From positions 1 through 41,461 of the forward strand of contig CAMLRX010000031.1 in NCBI GenBank assembly GCA_946482545.1: DNA of 41,461 bases, in the 5' to 3' direction. The position numbers were made by a program, and so were the translations under genes. The notes below the pieces were generated by a model that was given only the letters and a program-made list of their open reading frames with translations, had not been told where the DNA came from and ran no database searches. Positions 7,178-15,494 of the stretch are shown here, piece after piece. This stretch comes from an uncultured Flavihumibacter sp. (GTDB taxonomy: Bacteria > Bacteroidota > Bacteroidia > Chitinophagales > Chitinophagaceae). The stretch's first letter is position 1. Each line of letters opens with the position of its first letter.

Positions 7178-7948
7178 ATGAAATGGTCACAGGCAGAGAC
7201 GGCGGAGACGATCACCCAAGATATTCCCATAATTAAGCCAACCCCTGTATTTCTTCGGGCCGAATGGCGCAAACTGGCCATGCTGAATTACACCGTGGAT
7301 CCTGCCCTACTAAAGCCATTCCTCCCAGACGGCACGGAACTCGACACCTGGCAGGGAACACACTTTATCAGCCTAGTGGGTTTTATGTTCAAAAACACCC
7401 GACTGAAAGGCTTCCCGATCCCTTTCCACAAAAATTTCGAGGAGGTGAACCTCCGCTTTTATGTCCGCCACAAATCCCATGACGGCTGGAGAAGAGGCGT
7501 TGTATTCATCAAGGAAATAGTCCCAAGACCAGCCCTGAGCCTCGTTGCCCATACCATCTATGGAGAGCATTACGAAACCGTGCCGATGCGACATTCCTGG
7601 ACCACGGACGGACAGAATTTGAAAGTAACGTATGCCTGGAAGAAAAAGGACTGGCACACCCCATCAGTAGTAGCGCAAAACATAGCGCTTCCCATACCAG
7701 AGGGCAGCCTGGACGAATTTATTACGGATCATTATTGGGGCTACACCCGTTTATCGGACCACCAAACCTCCCACTACGGTGTGGAACACCCGAAATGGCT
7801 CACCTACCCTGTCCGGCAACACCACGTCAATGTGGATTTTGAAGCCATCTATGGGGAGCGATTCAAGTTCCTTACCCATGCCATGCCAGCCTCAACACTC
7901 CTCGCCGAAGGTTCAGAAATTCTTGTACGAAGCGGTACACGGTTTTAG
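7178..7948 (+). CDS. DUF2071 (YqjF-like) family protein
   Basis: A 256-residue protein. I chose ATG 7178 because the upstream alternative, TTG 7100, gives an N-terminus (MYYCPHKK) unlike the family and lies six bases after the DUF3592 pseudogene. Family features are visible: PVFLRAEWRKLAMLNYTVDP near the start, FISLVGFMFKNTR, FEEVNLRFYVR, and a C-terminal MPASTLLAEGSEILV. The family (COG3361) is cytoplasmic and has a fold related to acetoacetate decarboxylase, but its reaction is unknown. No operon partner is evident: the upstream gene is broken and the next gene starts 73 bases downstream with its own promoter-like box. Confidence 0.8.
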   Translation: MKWSQAETAETITQDIPIIKPTPVFLRAEWRKLAMLNYTVDPALLKPFLPDGTELDTWQGTHFISLVGFMFKNTRLKGFPIPFHKNFEEVNLRFYVRHKSHDGWRRGVVFIKEIVPRPALSLVAHTIYGEHYETVPMRHSWTTDGQNLKVTYAWKKKDWHTPSVVAQNIALPIPEGSLDEFITDHYWGYTRLSDHQTSHYGVEHPKWLTYPVRQHHVNVDFEAIYGERFKFLTHAMPASTLLAEGSEILVRSGTRF

Positions 7949-8021
7949 TTACTGCGTGTTTACTAACCTATTATAGCACGAATTAAAATTCTTGCTACTT
8001 TCGCCCACATAAACCCTCCCG

Positions 8022-8684
8022 ATGCGACAAACCAACGACCTTATCCGACTTATCCTAACAACCCTCCTGATAGCTATTTTAGCGGCCTGTACCACTAACA
8101 CTCCATCCACGAAAACCGCTACCCGCTACGACAGTTTACTCGCCCTCAAAAAAGATTTCAAGTACCAGGACCTCACCCTTTTCACCACTGACACCTTCAA
8201 CTTCGACACCAGACCCGGTCACTATACTGAACTCGACAGCGCCGGCTTCCGACTCCTGCTCCGCGAAGAAAACCGTGTATTCTCCGGCGTGGGCTACGAC
8301 CGCGACTACCTTCACGCCTGGCACAACCGGCCCGACAGCCTGATCGGCCTCACCATCCTCACCCAGGATGAAAGCAGCTACTGCGATCTCGTCTATTATT
8401 ATACCTTCAATAAAAAGGGAGAAAGAATGGGCAGGTTCCTCCTTGCGGCAAACTGCGGCGATGCGGGCTGGACCTACCACGCCAGTGGCCGGAAAACCAG
8501 CCCCAACGACTTTGAAACACTGCACGTCGAATCAGACATCGACCGCGTCGAACCTGACCCCGCTGGTAGCGACGACGACATTGAAAAATACCAGGGAGAT
8601 TCCATCCGTTACAAAATACACATCCACGCCTCAGGCATAGTCACAGAAACGGAAATATGGAAAAAGCATTTTTCGCAGCAATAA
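8022..8684 (+). CDS. Predicted lipoprotein, function unknown
   Basis: A 220-residue protein. A hydrophobic signal (LIRLILTTLLIAILAACTT) ends in a lipobox-like LAAC with Cys at about residue 23, so the mature protein should be lipid-anchored. The rest is soluble, beta-rich and acidic (YDRDYLHAWHNRPDS, SYCDLVYYYTF, AANCGDAGW), with three further cysteines that may form disulfides. I do not recognise a domain. TACTTTCG at 7996-8003 is one mismatch from the TAnnTTTG box and lies 19 bases before the ATG. A second exported protein follows 49 bases later, and both have unusually high CCx/ACC codon use. Confidence 0.65.
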   Translation: MRQTNDLIRLILTTLLIAILAACTTNTPSTKTATRYDSLLALKKDFKYQDLTLFTTDTFNFDTRPGHYTELDSAGFRLLLREENRVFSGVGYDRDYLHAWHNRPDSLIGLTILTQDESSYCDLVYYYTFNKKGERMGRFLLAANCGDAGWTYHASGRKTSPNDFETLHVESDIDRVEPDPAGSDDDIEKYQGDSIRYKIHIHASGIVTETEIWKKHFSQQ

Positions 8685-8733
8685 TCCTTTCGGATCAACA
8701 CACAACTTAACTTGATTACCTCAAACCCCGCTC

Positions 8734-9387
8734 ATGAAAAAATCCCTACTCGCGATAGCCCTAATCACCGCCAGCTTACTCCGGGCCCAGGAACTACCCG
8801 ACAACCTCTTCCAACAGCTCGCTAAACACATCGACCAGCGTAACAACCCTGCGATCCTCGCCACCATGCTCAGCACCACCGACTTCTATACCGCGACAAA
8901 CACGCTCGTCAAAGGATTCATCGGCGAGTACCCCTTCAGCTTCGACTCTACAAAGATGCGCGAAGACAGCATCCTTTACACCCATTACCTCAACACCCAT
9001 ATCAACGACAGCCTCCTGTCACGCCTCCCGAAAGACACTAAACTCCAGTACATCACCCATACCTACACGATTATACGCACCCCCGAAAGCTTGCTCACCG
9101 GCTGCGCCGGCAACCTGATCCTGCAAGCCGGAAACACCCAATACCTGATCCCCGTCCGCAACGCCGTGCTGTACAACGGCGCCTGGAAAATCATCGCCTT
9201 CGGAACCATCACCACAAGCAACATCACTGAAAAACAAAAAGCCCCACCATTCAAGATGAGCCCGTTCGACACCACCGAACTGAAAATATCCGATGTCCGG
9301 CTCGAAGCAGTTCAAACAAACGAACCTGCCCCACCACCTCCTCCGCCACCACCCATTCCGGCCAAACCCAAAAAATCCCGCAACTAA
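8734..9387 (+). CDS. Secreted protein with polyproline C-terminal tail
   Basis: A 217-residue protein with a cleavable signal peptide (MKKSLLAIALITASLLRAQE). The body has no recognised domain; it has a helical first half and strands around LILQAGNTQYLIPVRNAVLY, like small bacterial secreted domains. The C-terminus is PAPPPPPPPPIPAKPKKSRN, a run of eight prolines followed by a basic end. Such tails can span or bind the cell envelope. Composition and codon use match the upstream lipoprotein, and the two may form a pair. No terminator is obvious directly downstream on the plus strand. Confidence 0.6.
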   Translation: MKKSLLAIALITASLLRAQELPDNLFQQLAKHIDQRNNPAILATMLSTTDFYTATNTLVKGFIGEYPFSFDSTKMREDSILYTHYLNTHINDSLLSRLPKDTKLQYITHTYTIIRTPESLLTGCAGNLILQAGNTQYLIPVRNAVLYNGAWKIIAFGTITTSNITEKQKAPPFKMSPFDTTELKISDVRLEAVQTNEPAPPPPPPPPIPAKPKKSRN

Positions 9388-9486
9388 ATCCCTAACCGAC
9401 CCAAGACCGCCATAATACCTTCCGCCGATCAGCCCCTTACAACAACGCTACCTCGCCTTCTTTTAAAATTGGAAACGCCCGCATAC

Positions 9487-9520
9487 CCTAAAAATAAAAA
9501 AATCCGGCCGGAGCCGGATT
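9487..9520 (-). terminator. Strong intrinsic terminator for a minus-strand transcript
   Basis: Positions 9501-9520 form an eight-base-pair hairpin (AATCCGGC, loop, GCCGGATT). On the minus strand it is followed by TTTTTTTATTTTT (9487-9500). It implies a transcript reading leftward from the gene-poor region to its right. Confidence 0.75.
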
Positions 9521-9903
9521 GCATTTCAACACTTAACCATTAACCTATGATAAACGATATGCTTGCTTTTAGAAGTTGCCGTCGCCGTGACGCTTTCGCG
9601 CCACGGTCAGAGGATCGGCAGGTTTGAACGGTTCAGGTTTTTCTACGGATAGGATCAGGTACGGTCAGGATTCAGAGTACATAAACGGTACGGATCATCT
9701 GGTTTCTTTGATATCGGATTTGTTGAAACAAAGATCAGCGCTTATCCGAAACAAAAAAAGGATTTAAGACCGGTTAACGCTCAGTTAACCCGCCTCTAAG
9801 TGTTTCACTTAGAAATCAATTATTATAAACGAGTAGAAACAGGCAAATCGCTTGAGCGCTCCATCAGATCATTGCCGTCAGAAAGGTCTCACATGGCGGG
9901 CTT
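9521..9903 (-). other. Gene-poor, hairpin-rich stretch; candidate structured RNA
   Basis: No convincing gene is seen. Three perfect hairpins are visible: 9585-9606 (nine pairs; on the minus strand it is capped by a GAAA tetraloop), 9772-9790 (GGTTAAC/GTTAACC) and 9795-9813 (TCTAAGTG/CACTTAGA). Between 9604 and 9695 there are five loosely repeated ACGGT/ACGGA units, usually followed by CAGG or GGATC. The minus-strand terminator at 9487 would end a transcript through this region. A 26-codon plus-strand frame with an Arg-rich centre (ATG 9547 to TGA 9625) is present but unsupported. I cannot match it to a known RNA family. Confidence 0.4.
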
Positions 9904-10128
9904 TCATTTTGAAGCATCCAATCGGGCGCTTGCGCATAGGAAGCACCCGGAACCACCGCCCTCTTCTCTTTTCACCACCGCAAACCAATCCGCCTCCAAT
10001 TTCAGGTAAGCATAGTTAAAACAAATTGTGTAACACTTACCATCCTTTTTTGGGTAATGGTGCGTGTAGTAATGAAATACGAATCTATTTTCTTTGCTCA
10101 GTAACAGTTTATCGTTTTCCGAAAACAT
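9904..10128 (-). CDS. Possible small hypothetical protein
   Basis: A 74-codon minus-strand frame starting MFSENDKLLLSKENRF, 11 bases after the stop of the small membrane protein gene. It contains aromatic-rich FVFHYYTHHYPKK and ICFNYAYLKLEADWF and ends at TGA 9904. The spacing suggests an operon, but composition alone is weak evidence and I recognise no family. It may be a chance frame. Confidence 0.25.
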   Translation of the reverse strand: MFSENDKLLLSKENRFVFHYYTHHYPKKDGKCYTICFNYAYLKLEADWFAVVKREEGGGSGCFLCASARLDASK

Positions 10129-10139
10129 ACAGATATGAT

Positions 10140-10316
10140 TTACTTTCTTTTTACCGACCGTGCGATGAATGCAAATACCAGCATTGGTATTGTCATAAGG
10201 AGCACCCATTTTACAGAAGAGTCCGTTACATACCAAGCCCTGATGAGTACAACATTAAGAATTATCAGCAAAGTGATGACCATACCATTTACCGACACCG
10301 TTTGTAACTGTGCCAT
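10140..10316 (-). CDS. Small two-helix membrane protein
   Basis: A 58-residue protein. I chose ATG 10316 (MAQLQTVSVNG) over the TTG two codons upstream. Two hydrophobic helices (MVITLLIILNVVLIRAWYV and WVLLMTIPMLVFAFIA) are separated by a short polar loop and followed by a basic end (RSVKRK), so both termini are predicted in the cytoplasm. Similar tiny membrane proteins are common and uncharacterised in Bacteroidota. The opposite strand also has open frames here, but they lack protein-like composition. Confidence 0.5.
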   Translation of the reverse strand: MAQLQTVSVNGMVITLLIILNVVLIRAWYVTDSSVKWVLLMTIPMLVFAFIARSVKRK

Positions 10317-10700
10317 ATTCAAATGCTTTAATGAATAAAATAAAGTAGTGAACTTCCCCGCGATGCGGGAAAAGAAAGACTAATAAGTATGCCTAGCCAG
10401 GAATGCGCTGCGAAAGGCTTTTAAACTGGAGAAGTAAAAGAGACTGTTGCAGAAAGGCATGAACTCCTGAAAGGACGAGGGACGTCCTTCCGCGATCCGC
10501 GAAAAACCGGATGCATAACGAGAAATGGTTCCTGTATAGAATAATGCCTTATTCATGCCCATGAATATAGGGAAAATATCCTGTAAAAAGTTGCTGATGT
10601 TGTTAATTGATGAGACTATGGCTAAATTCAACCTGAATCTATCCATCCTCAAGAACATCACCTGCTGTATAAATTCATCCTGCGATATTTGATCAAAAAG
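10317..10700. other. Intergenic stretch without a supported gene
   Basis: A 93-codon minus-strand frame exists at 10380-10661 (MMFLRMDRFRLNLAIVSSIN...), but it has no recognisable family or ribosome site, so I do not call it a gene. The short palindrome GGACGAGGGACGTCC near 10480-10495 is noted. The promoter of the TlpA-like gene should lie near the right end, but no TAnnTTTG match is evident. Confidence 0.3.
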
Positions 10701-11807
10701 ATGGCTAAATACCTTATGCCTGTTCTGTTGGTTTTAATTCAGTTTACTGCTCAAGCCCAGGAAGGCTTTCGGCTTACCGGAACTTTGTCTGATTCCCTCA
10801 ACGGTAAATTCATTCACTTCTACGGCATTGATTATTCCGGATTAAACACACCTATCCGGGATTCTGTACAAATTACAAACGGCTGCTTTGAATACACCGG
10901 ATCATTAACAACCCCTGCCCTGCTGACATCAATTTACATCAAGGAAATCCCGATGTTTTTTGACCAGATTTTTCTTGAAAACAAACGCATACACCTCAGC
11001 GTAACTCCCGGAAAACCTTACCGTTTTGAAACCACCAACAATCCTGTGACCACGCAATACATAAAATGGCGCGCCGCAACATCGGAGCCGTTTGTGAAAA
11101 TGTTTCCTTTGATGAACAGCATTGACAGTCTTCGCAATGTACACGCCGATTCATCGCTTATTGCAGCACAGGAAAAAATGCTCAGTAATTTTCAGCATTC
11201 GAAGCGGCAGGCAGAAATAGAATTTGTAAAAACCAACCCGGATGCTTACCTGTCACTTTACTGGCTCAGCTATTCGCTTTTCCACAGCATGCAGCAACAG
11301 CCTGCACAACTTCAATCTCTATACAATAACCTGTCCGCTACATTAAGAGCAATACCCGAGGGAAAAGAATTAGAAAACAAACTTTCAATACTTAATCAGC
11401 TTAAACCCGGTAAACCCGCCCCTTTGTTCACCGACGCTTCTCCCGAAGGAAAAAGCACCAGCCTCGAACAGTTCAGGGGAAAATACGTGTTGTTGGATTT
11501 CTGGGCCTCCTGGTGCGGACCATGCCTTGAAAAAATACCGGAAATCAGGCGTATCCATAAAGATTACGGATCTAATCTTGAAATCCTGGGTGTTTCCCTT
11601 GACCAGGATAAAGAAAAATGGATAAACGCTATCAATAAGTACCAGTTAAACTGGCACCATGTTTCTGAACTGAAATATTGGAATGGAAACATTTCAAAGG
11701 CTTATAATATTTCCGCAATCCCTGCAACCATTCTGATAGGACCGGATGGCCATATACTGGCGATTAATCCTGACCTTGATAAAGATCTTCCCAAATATGT
11801 AAAGTAG
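10701..11807 (+). CDS. Thioredoxin-like (TlpA/ResA) protein with DUF4369-type N-terminus
   Basis: A 368-residue protein from ATG 10701 (a TTG four codons upstream is less likely). The signal peptide (LMPVLLVLIQFTAQAQ) sends it to the periplasm. Residues about 22-115 resemble the DUF4369 domain common in Bacteroidota (FRLTGTLSDSLNGKFIHFYG). A helical linker follows, and then a TlpA-type thioredoxin domain from about residue 235. The active site is WCGPC at W271-C275, with the cis-proline region ISAIPATILIGPDG. Family knowledge points to thiol-disulfide reduction, for example in cytochrome c maturation or cysteine repair. The stop is three bases before the sensor kinase start, so the gene is probably in one operon with the two-component pair. 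Confidence 0.88.
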   Translation: MAKYLMPVLLVLIQFTAQAQEGFRLTGTLSDSLNGKFIHFYGIDYSGLNTPIRDSVQITNGCFEYTGSLTTPALLTSIYIKEIPMFFDQIFLENKRIHLSVTPGKPYRFETTNNPVTTQYIKWRAATSEPFVKMFPLMNSIDSLRNVHADSSLIAAQEKMLSNFQHSKRQAEIEFVKTNPDAYLSLYWLSYSLFHSMQQQPAQLQSLYNNLSATLRAIPEGKELENKLSILNQLKPGKPAPLFTDASPEGKSTSLEQFRGKYVLLDFWASWCGPCLEKIPEIRRIHKDYGSNLEILGVSLDQDKEKWINAINKYQLNWHHVSELKYWNGNISKAYNISAIPATILIGPDGHILAINPDLDKDLPKYVK

Positions 11808-11810
11808 AAT

Positions 11811-13454
11811 ATGAAAAGAATCTTCTGTCTCCTGCTGCTTATAAATATGTTTGCCCATGCGGCTGTAGCGCAGGTTTATACGGCAAAAAAATGGTCTGTT
11901 CACTTCCTTACAGGCAATATCCACCTCACCATAACCAATGCATTTATTACTGTTCCCGGTAAACTATACAGCCCTAAAAACATCAGCTACCCTGCTATTT
12001 CAGAAAAAATGGAGGTATATGATGAACAGTCTGCCGTAAGCCTGCTATTTACCGACAGTACAGCGGCAAGAACATTCGCGGGCTCTGTTTTCGAAGATTC
12101 CGCGTTATCCGGAAAAAAAATATTCAGCCCTGATGCCGTAAGTGTACGGGTGCTGTTCAATGGCGCTGTTTACCAGGACTGGATGCCTGTGCGCCTGCTA
12201 CCCTCCTTTACAGATCCGGAAACATTCTCCGTGCAAGACACCTCAAAAAAAGGAAAAGGTTTCCGCATAGCAACACCTCCTTTAAAAGATGGACAGCAAA
12301 TTGAACTGGAGTTTCGCGACAAAAGAACGCAGCCATTTCTCAAAGCCAGGTTAACGAAGCGACCATGGGACACGCAACCATTTCTGATGGCTTATGATAC
12401 AGATACGACTAAGAGTAAAGACATATTTGGGCTTCGCAAACAATTGAAATATGCCAATGAACTGTATTCAGATTCCTTCTACTTTGGCTGGCCCGGTAGT
12501 GGTCTGAAAGGCTCCACAACAATTCCCGTTGGCTCAAAACTCATGCTGTACTTTAGGAAAAGATCAGGTGCAGGCGCATGGCCATTCGAATATAAAATCA
12601 ATCAGGAGAAAAACTGGCGGAAAAGCAAGGAAATCATAGCTCTTGGTCCAATGGAAGCGGGTTCAGACTACACGTTATCCGTACGGTTCCCCGGAGATGA
12701 ATCCAGCATCTCACAATATTATTTTCGTGTAAAGCCGGAATGGTACAGCACATGGTGGTTCCGGAGCCTGTTGTTGCTGCTCTTTACCGCAGCCGCCCTC
12801 CTTGTATTGTTCCGGCTCAGGTACCTGCGGGCGCAGAGAAAAATCAAACAGTACCAACTTGAAAGCAGGTTACTTTACGCACAATTGAACCCACATTTCC
12901 TCTTCAATGCGCTGGGTTCCATACAAGGACTCATCAATAACCGGCAAATTGAAAAGGCCAACCATTACCTTACTGGATTTGCGGGTTTGTTGCGAGGTAC
13001 CATCCGGATGGGCACAGCAGAAATGATCCCGTTGTCAGGAGAAATAAAAACACTTGATCATTATATTCAACTGGAAAAGCTTCGGCACGAATTTCAGTAT
13101 ACATCAATCATTAACCTGGAGGTTGCTCAGGAAGATATCGCCATCCCGCCGCTGCTGATACAACCGGTCGTGGAAAATGCCATTAAACACGGCATTTCAA
13201 TTTTGGGAGAAAAAGGCCGCTTATCCATCCAGATACAGCAGGAACAAAAAGACCTCGTCATAAGTATTTCAGATAATGGCAAAGGCTTTGATCCGGCTAT
13301 CAGTACAACCGGACAAGGATTGGAACTCACCAGGAACAGGATTGAACTCTTTAACCGCGCTCATCCATCCCAAAAAATACAAATTCACATTACATCCGGC
13401 GAAACAGGTACAATTGCTATATTCCGTTTTCAAAACAGGATCGGGTATGATTAA
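11811..13454 (+). CDS. LytS-type sensor histidine kinase (His_kinase family)
   Basis: A 547-residue protein with signal peptide (MKRIFCLLLLINMFAHAAVA), a periplasmic part of about 290 residues of unknown fold, and one transmembrane helix (WWFRSLLLLLFTAAALLVLF, about residues 317-336). The cytoplasmic His_kinase domain has the motif AQLNPHFLFNAL, with phospho-acceptor H362. The ATPase part shows the N-box VVENAIKHG and G-box DNGKGFD near the C-terminus. It overlaps the response regulator gene by eight bases, so the two are translationally coupled. It should pass phosphate to D55 of that regulator. The signal is unknown; the neighbouring thioredoxin-like protein hints at redox or envelope stress. 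Confidence 0.9.
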   Translation: MKRIFCLLLLINMFAHAAVAQVYTAKKWSVHFLTGNIHLTITNAFITVPGKLYSPKNISYPAISEKMEVYDEQSAVSLLFTDSTAARTFAGSVFEDSALSGKKIFSPDAVSVRVLFNGAVYQDWMPVRLLPSFTDPETFSVQDTSKKGKGFRIATPPLKDGQQIELEFRDKRTQPFLKARLTKRPWDTQPFLMAYDTDTTKSKDIFGLRKQLKYANELYSDSFYFGWPGSGLKGSTTIPVGSKLMLYFRKRSGAGAWPFEYKINQEKNWRKSKEIIALGPMEAGSDYTLSVRFPGDESSISQYYFRVKPEWYSTWWFRSLLLLLFTAAALLVLFRLRYLRAQRKIKQYQLESRLLYAQLNPHFLFNALGSIQGLINNRQIEKANHYLTGFAGLLRGTIRMGTAEMIPLSGEIKTLDHYIQLEKLRHEFQYTSIINLEVAQEDIAIPPLLIQPVVENAIKHGISILGEKGRLSIQIQQEQKDLVISISDNGKGFDPAISTTGQGLELTRNRIELFNRAHPSQKIQIHITSGETGTIAIFRFQNRIGYD

Positions 13455-14193
13455 CGCAGTAATTATTGATGATGAGCCCCTCAACATCACCAACCTGCAA
13501 AGGCTGCTGGAACAGTATTGTCCGGATGTACACATCATCAATACTGCTACTGGCGCCGACAAAGGTGTGGAGATTATTATAGAACATGCTCCAGACCTCG
13601 TTTTCCTCGATATTCAAATGCCGGGGAAAAACGGATTTGATATGCTGGCCACACTTCCACACAATAATTTCGCCCTGATATTTGTAACGGCCTTCGACCA
13701 GTTCGGGATACAGGCCATCAGGTGTTCGGCTATCGACTACCTGTTGAAACCCATTGAGGTGGAACGCTTACAAATAGCGGTAACAAAGGTGAAAACGCGC
13801 ATGGCCGACAAACATAAAAACCTGCTGCTGGACAACCTCCTGCACACCATACAACACCGCTTCTCTCCCAATGAACATCGGCTCGCACTTCCTTCACTCA
13901 AGGAAACACGTTTTGTGTACACCAGGGATATCGTCCGTTGTGAAAGCAACAACAGCTACACCAGTTTTTTCCTTTTGGGTGGAGAAAAGATCACGGTCAC
14001 CAATCCGATCCATGAATACGAAGCGTTACTGGTACCATATGGTTTTATCCGGACCCACCAGTCGCACCTGGTGAACGGAAAATTCGTTAAAAGCATGACC
14101 AGGGGAGCCGATGCGCTTATCCTGTTGGAAGACGGCGCACAAGTGCCGGTTTCCAGACTGAAAAAAGAGTTGGTAAGGAAAATGCTTTCGTGA
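13447..14193 (+). CDS. LytTR-family response regulator
   Basis: A 248-residue protein. The frame is open further upstream, but ATG 13447 gives a complete receiver domain (MINAVIIDDEPLNI) and a stop/start overlap with the kinase gene. The receiver has acidic residues D8-D9, phospho-acceptor D55 (LVFLDIQMPGKNG), T (FVTAFD) and K (YLLKPIE). A LytTR DNA-binding domain follows from about residue 145 (FVYTRDIVRCESNNSYTSFF, FIRTHQSHLVNGKFV). LytTR proteins bind direct repeats about ten bases apart. The target here is unknown; autoregulation of the tlpA-like operon is possible. Confidence 0.92.
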   Translation: MINAVIIDDEPLNITNLQRLLEQYCPDVHIINTATGADKGVEIIIEHAPDLVFLDIQMPGKNGFDMLATLPHNNFALIFVTAFDQFGIQAIRCSAIDYLLKPIEVERLQIAVTKVKTRMADKHKNLLLDNLLHTIQHRFSPNEHRLALPSLKETRFVYTRDIVRCESNNSYTSFFLLGGEKITVTNPIHEYEALLVPYGFIRTHQSHLVNGKFVKSMTRGADALILLEDGAQVPVSRLKKELVRKMLS

Positions 14194-14201
14194 CCATTCA
14201 T

Positions 14202-14241
14202 AAAAAATCCCCGACCAGTGCTTTTCAGCAACCGGCCGGGG
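14202..14241 (-). terminator. Intrinsic terminator of the T9SS-cargo relic
   Basis: On the minus strand, CCCCGGCCGGTTGC pairs with GCACTGGTCGGGG through several G-U pairs and is followed by ATTTTTTA. It lies about 20 bases after the stop of the relic gene at 14262 and supports a former minus-strand transcription unit. Confidence 0.6.
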
Positions 14242-14261
14242 TTGAACATCACCTCAAATAC

Positions 14262-14523
14262 TTATTGCTTCACAATTGTAATGCGTTCTTCACTGCGCCC
14301 CTGCATCACTTTTAAATGATAGATACCCGCAGCCAGGCGTGTTCCCGGAACAGATATTCTGGTCGGCTGAAACGGTACCGGGCGGTAATGCAGGCGCAGA
14401 TTTATCAGAAAGTTTCCAGGCTGAAGTTAAAGGAGAGGTTGCATTTCCTGAATCGGCCAAAACAGGGTAAGAACTTAGACAAATAAAAACAATACTCAGA
14501 CTTACAGCGGCGCTAAGGTTCAT
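14262..14523 (-). pseudogene. Relic of a T9SS-secreted protein: signal peptide plus sorting domain, frameshifted
   Basis: From ATG at 14523 the frame gives a clear signal peptide (MNLSAAVSLSIVFICLSSYP, then VLADSGNATSP) and some 50 more residues, ending out of frame at TGA 14290. In another frame, the same stretch ends in LAAGIYHLKVMQGRSEERIT followed by IVKQ and TAA at 14262. That is a typical C-terminal type IX secretion sorting (type A) end. Joining both frames would give only about 87 residues, so nearly the whole passenger domain is missing. A promoter box (14566-14573) and terminator (14202-14241) flank it. This is best explained by an internal deletion plus frameshift. Confidence 0.6.
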
Positions 14524-14565
14524 ACTTATTGGATTTAGGGAAGAATCACTATCCGTGATTGGGGG

Positions 14566-14573
14566 CAAATCTA
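14566..14573 (-). promoter_or_regulatory. -7 box upstream of the T9SS-cargo relic
   Basis: On the minus strand the sequence is TAGATTTG, an exact TAnnTTTG match. It lies 42 bases before the ATG at 14523, implying a 5' leader of about 35 bases. No clear -33 TTTG is visible. Confidence 0.5.
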
Positions 14574-14716
14574 TTGTACGTCTCCCTTATTCGGAATAAG
14601 TAAAAACCATTACCATCGTGGTTTTTGACAAATGTCAATTAATAAAAAAAACTTCTTGCTTTCAATTATTACTGAAATGCTTTTAATCGAATAAGCATTT
14701 ACGTTAGCTTTAAAAC

Positions 14717-15355
14717 TTACTGTTTCGCAAACGTCTTTCCTACTTCCTCCAGCATCTTTCTCAACACTGGCAGCGATGCTTTACCCATGCCGTGCAGGTC
14801 CAGCACTTCCCGTTCAGTGCGGGCTGCGAGTTGTTTTATATTCGTGATACCGGCGTTTTCCAGCGCTCTTCTTGCAGGTGCGGCCAATCCTGCCCCGAAA
14901 CCTTCAGACGGCTTTTTCATTTTTTCGCATTCCGGACAAACAGGACAATCGCTGCTTTTGTAGTATTGGTGCCCGTTTTTGCAAACACGCAATGATTTCT
15001 TTTTAAATTTATCTTCATTCTCCATTACCCGGAAACGGACCATTTCAGTAATCAGTTGAGCAGGCAGTGGTTTATCCAGGGGAAACTGAACGGCGCCTTT
15101 CGAAGTAGTATACGTTTTCAGCTTGCTTACAAACTTTGTAATAGCCGAAGGCGAAGGGTAAAATCCCAGGTGATTTTTAGCCAGTGCGAAATGCACCAGG
15201 TTACCGTGCAAGTAAAAAGTAGGCATGGCATAACTGATGATTTCGGTGGCAGCAGGTGCCGCTTTGGCGATGATGGAACGCATCCGCTCCAGAATTGTCT
15301 GATCTTTTGACGGAGCCTTGTTAATATAGTCATCTATTGATTCAAAAACTTTCAT
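14717..15355 (-). CDS. DUF1801 protein fused to a zinc ribbon and an HhH domain
   Basis: A 212-residue cytoplasmic protein. Residues 1-115 are a DUF1801 (YdhG/frataxin-like fold) domain: ILERMRSIIAKAAPAATEII, SYAMPTFYL, LGFYPSPSAI, VQFPLDKPLP. Residues 125-143 carry C125, H129, C137, C140 and C143, which looks like a small zinc-binding knuckle. Residues about 152-212 (LAAPARRALENAGITNIKQL, then LDLHGMGKASLPVLR) match the helix-hairpin-helix fold of the RNA polymerase alpha C-terminal domain. Proteins with single DUF1801 domains are common, but the three-part arrangement is unusual. It may sense a ligand and touch nucleic acid or polymerase, which is inference. It is transcribed alone. Confidence 0.8.
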   Translation of the reverse strand: MKVFESIDDYINKAPSKDQTILERMRSIIAKAAPAATEIISYAMPTFYLHGNLVHFALAKNHLGFYPSPSAITKFVSKLKTYTTSKGAVQFPLDKPLPAQLITEMVRFRVMENEDKFKKKSLRVCKNGHQYYKSSDCPVCPECEKMKKPSEGFGAGLAAPARRALENAGITNIKQLAARTEREVLDLHGMGKASLPVLRKMLEEVGKTFAKQ

Positions 15356-15494
15356 ATCGCATTTTTATATCGGTAAGTTAAGATAAACTCCTTCTTTACA
15401 AGAGGGGCTTTTCCGAAATTCAACGGGGTATTTGCGACAACTTTACAATTCGCTTGATTTTTATAAGAGCCATATCTTATCCGGCCTAAAAACA

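Noticed and set aside
9547..9627. 26-codon plus-strand leader-peptide-like frame with Arg cluster
   Set aside because: Not followed by a plus-strand terminator or gene that would make it an attenuator; it overlaps a stem better explained on the minus strand.
10380..10661. 93-codon minus-strand frame starting MMFLRMDRFRLN
   Set aside because: No recognisable family, no ribosome site and composition not convincing; left as intergenic.
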